Source: Gammaproteobacteria bacterium
GTDB taxonomy: Bacteria > Pseudomonadota > Gammaproteobacteria > Arenicellales > Arenicellaceae
Length of the DNA: 6,429 bases
Reading direction: 5' to 3'
Assembly (NCBI GenBank): GCA_030426005.1
Contig: JAUHZM010000181.1
Span: 1-6,429 of the forward strand
Notes under the pieces: generated by a model
The model's input: the letters and a program-made list of their open reading frames with translations, nothing else
Databases searched by the model: none
Told to the model about the DNA's origin: nothing
Program-made: the position numbers and the translations under genes
Shown here: one piece after another, positions 6,076 to 6,429 of the stretch
Layout: each line of letters begins with the position of its first letter
How positions within the stretch are numbered: position 1 is the stretch's first letter

Positions 6076-6429
6076 ATGGACAAGATTTTTATTACTGCGG
6101 AAGAGCTTTTGCGCGACTCCTTCAAACTCGCCAAGCAAGTGTGTGAAGGTGAGTTTAAACCAAACTTCATTATCGGTGTTTGGCGTGGTGGCGCGCCAGT
6201 CGGCATCGCTATTCAGGAGTATCTGGATTACGCGGGTATCCAAACCGACCATATTGCTATTCGCACCTCGTCGTACACCAATATTGATCAACAAGAAAAG
6301 ACCGTGCGCGTGCACGGGCTAGACTACATCGTAGACAATATCAACGCCGACGATCGTGTGCTACTGGTGGATGACGTATTCGATTCGGGTCGCAGTATTT
6401 TGGCGATCTTGGAAAGACTGAAGAAGAAG
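6076..6429 (+). CDS. Purine (hypoxanthine-type) phosphoribosyltransferase, 3' end outside window
   Basis: Cytoplasmic salvage enzyme that joins a free purine base to PRPP, giving IMP or GMP and pyrophosphate. 118 residues are visible and no stop occurs before the window ends; relatives are longer, so the C-terminal base-binding part is missing. The 13-residue PRPP-binding motif is VLLVDDVFDSGRS (95-107) with the acidic pair Asp99-Asp100. The pyrophosphate loop is VWRGGAPVG (35-43), and IAIRTSSYTNI (60-70) is the flexible-loop region. The VWRGGxPVG form resembles the branch usually annotated hypoxanthine phosphoribosyltransferase in proteobacteria, not classical Hpt or Gpt. ATG at 6076 has GAAG 8 bases upstream. 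It starts 36 bases after the permease with no convincing terminator between, so both are probably co-transcribed: import followed by trapping of the base as nucleotide. The preferred base cannot be told from this part. Confidence 0.85.
   Translation, partial: MDKIFITAEELLRDSFKLAKQVCEGEFKPNFIIGVWRGGAPVGIAIQEYLDYAGIQTDHIAIRTSSYTNIDQQEKTVRVHGLDYIVDNINADDRVLLVDDVFDSGRSILAILERLKKK

Overview
The window carries seven protein-coding genes and looks like ordinary chromosome of a Gram-negative bacterium, most likely a gammaproteobacterium. The reasons are the hut gene order, Sec signal peptides ending in AxA-type sites, an adenine-deaminase-type enzyme of the Pseudomonas kind, and a phosphoribosyltransferase with the VWRGGxPVG signature that I associate with proteobacteria. 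I cannot name the genus. Base composition looks moderate and even, close to half GC by eye. I see no tRNA, rRNA, CRISPR array, insertion sequence, attachment site or replication origin.

Left part (1-2188, + strand): the end of a histidine-utilisation operon. hutI (imidazolonepropionase, its first residues lie outside the window) overlaps the start of hutG (formimidoylglutamase). Together they convert imidazolonepropionate to formimidoylglutamate and then to glutamate plus formamide. A probable intrinsic terminator overlaps the hutG stop codon. HutG has a cysteine where the first aspartate of the C-terminal metal-binding motif is expected.

Middle (2189-2705, - strand): a small, acidic, exported protein of unknown function. 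It has four cysteines in the mature part and a visible internal duplication. About 120 bases of non-coding DNA separate it from the next gene.

Right part (2829-6429): a purine-base salvage locus. An adenine-deaminase-type gene on the - strand diverges, across a 114-base control region, from a + strand series: a nucleoside 2-deoxyribosyltransferase family protein with a signal peptide, an AzgA-type (NCS2) purine permease, and a purine/hypoxanthine-type phosphoribosyltransferase cut by the window end. A joint role follows by inference. The exported enzyme would free bases from deoxynucleosides outside the cytoplasmic membrane, the permease would import them, the deaminase would turn adenine into hypoxanthine, and the phosphoribosyltransferase would make the nucleotide. 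A strong hairpin followed by a short T run lies 17 bases before the permease start, so the permease may be controlled by attenuation.

Most of this is known families. The items most worth a second look are the exported deoxyribosyltransferase and its salvage context, the hairpin before the permease, the Asp-to-Cys change in HutG, and the uncharacterised exported protein.
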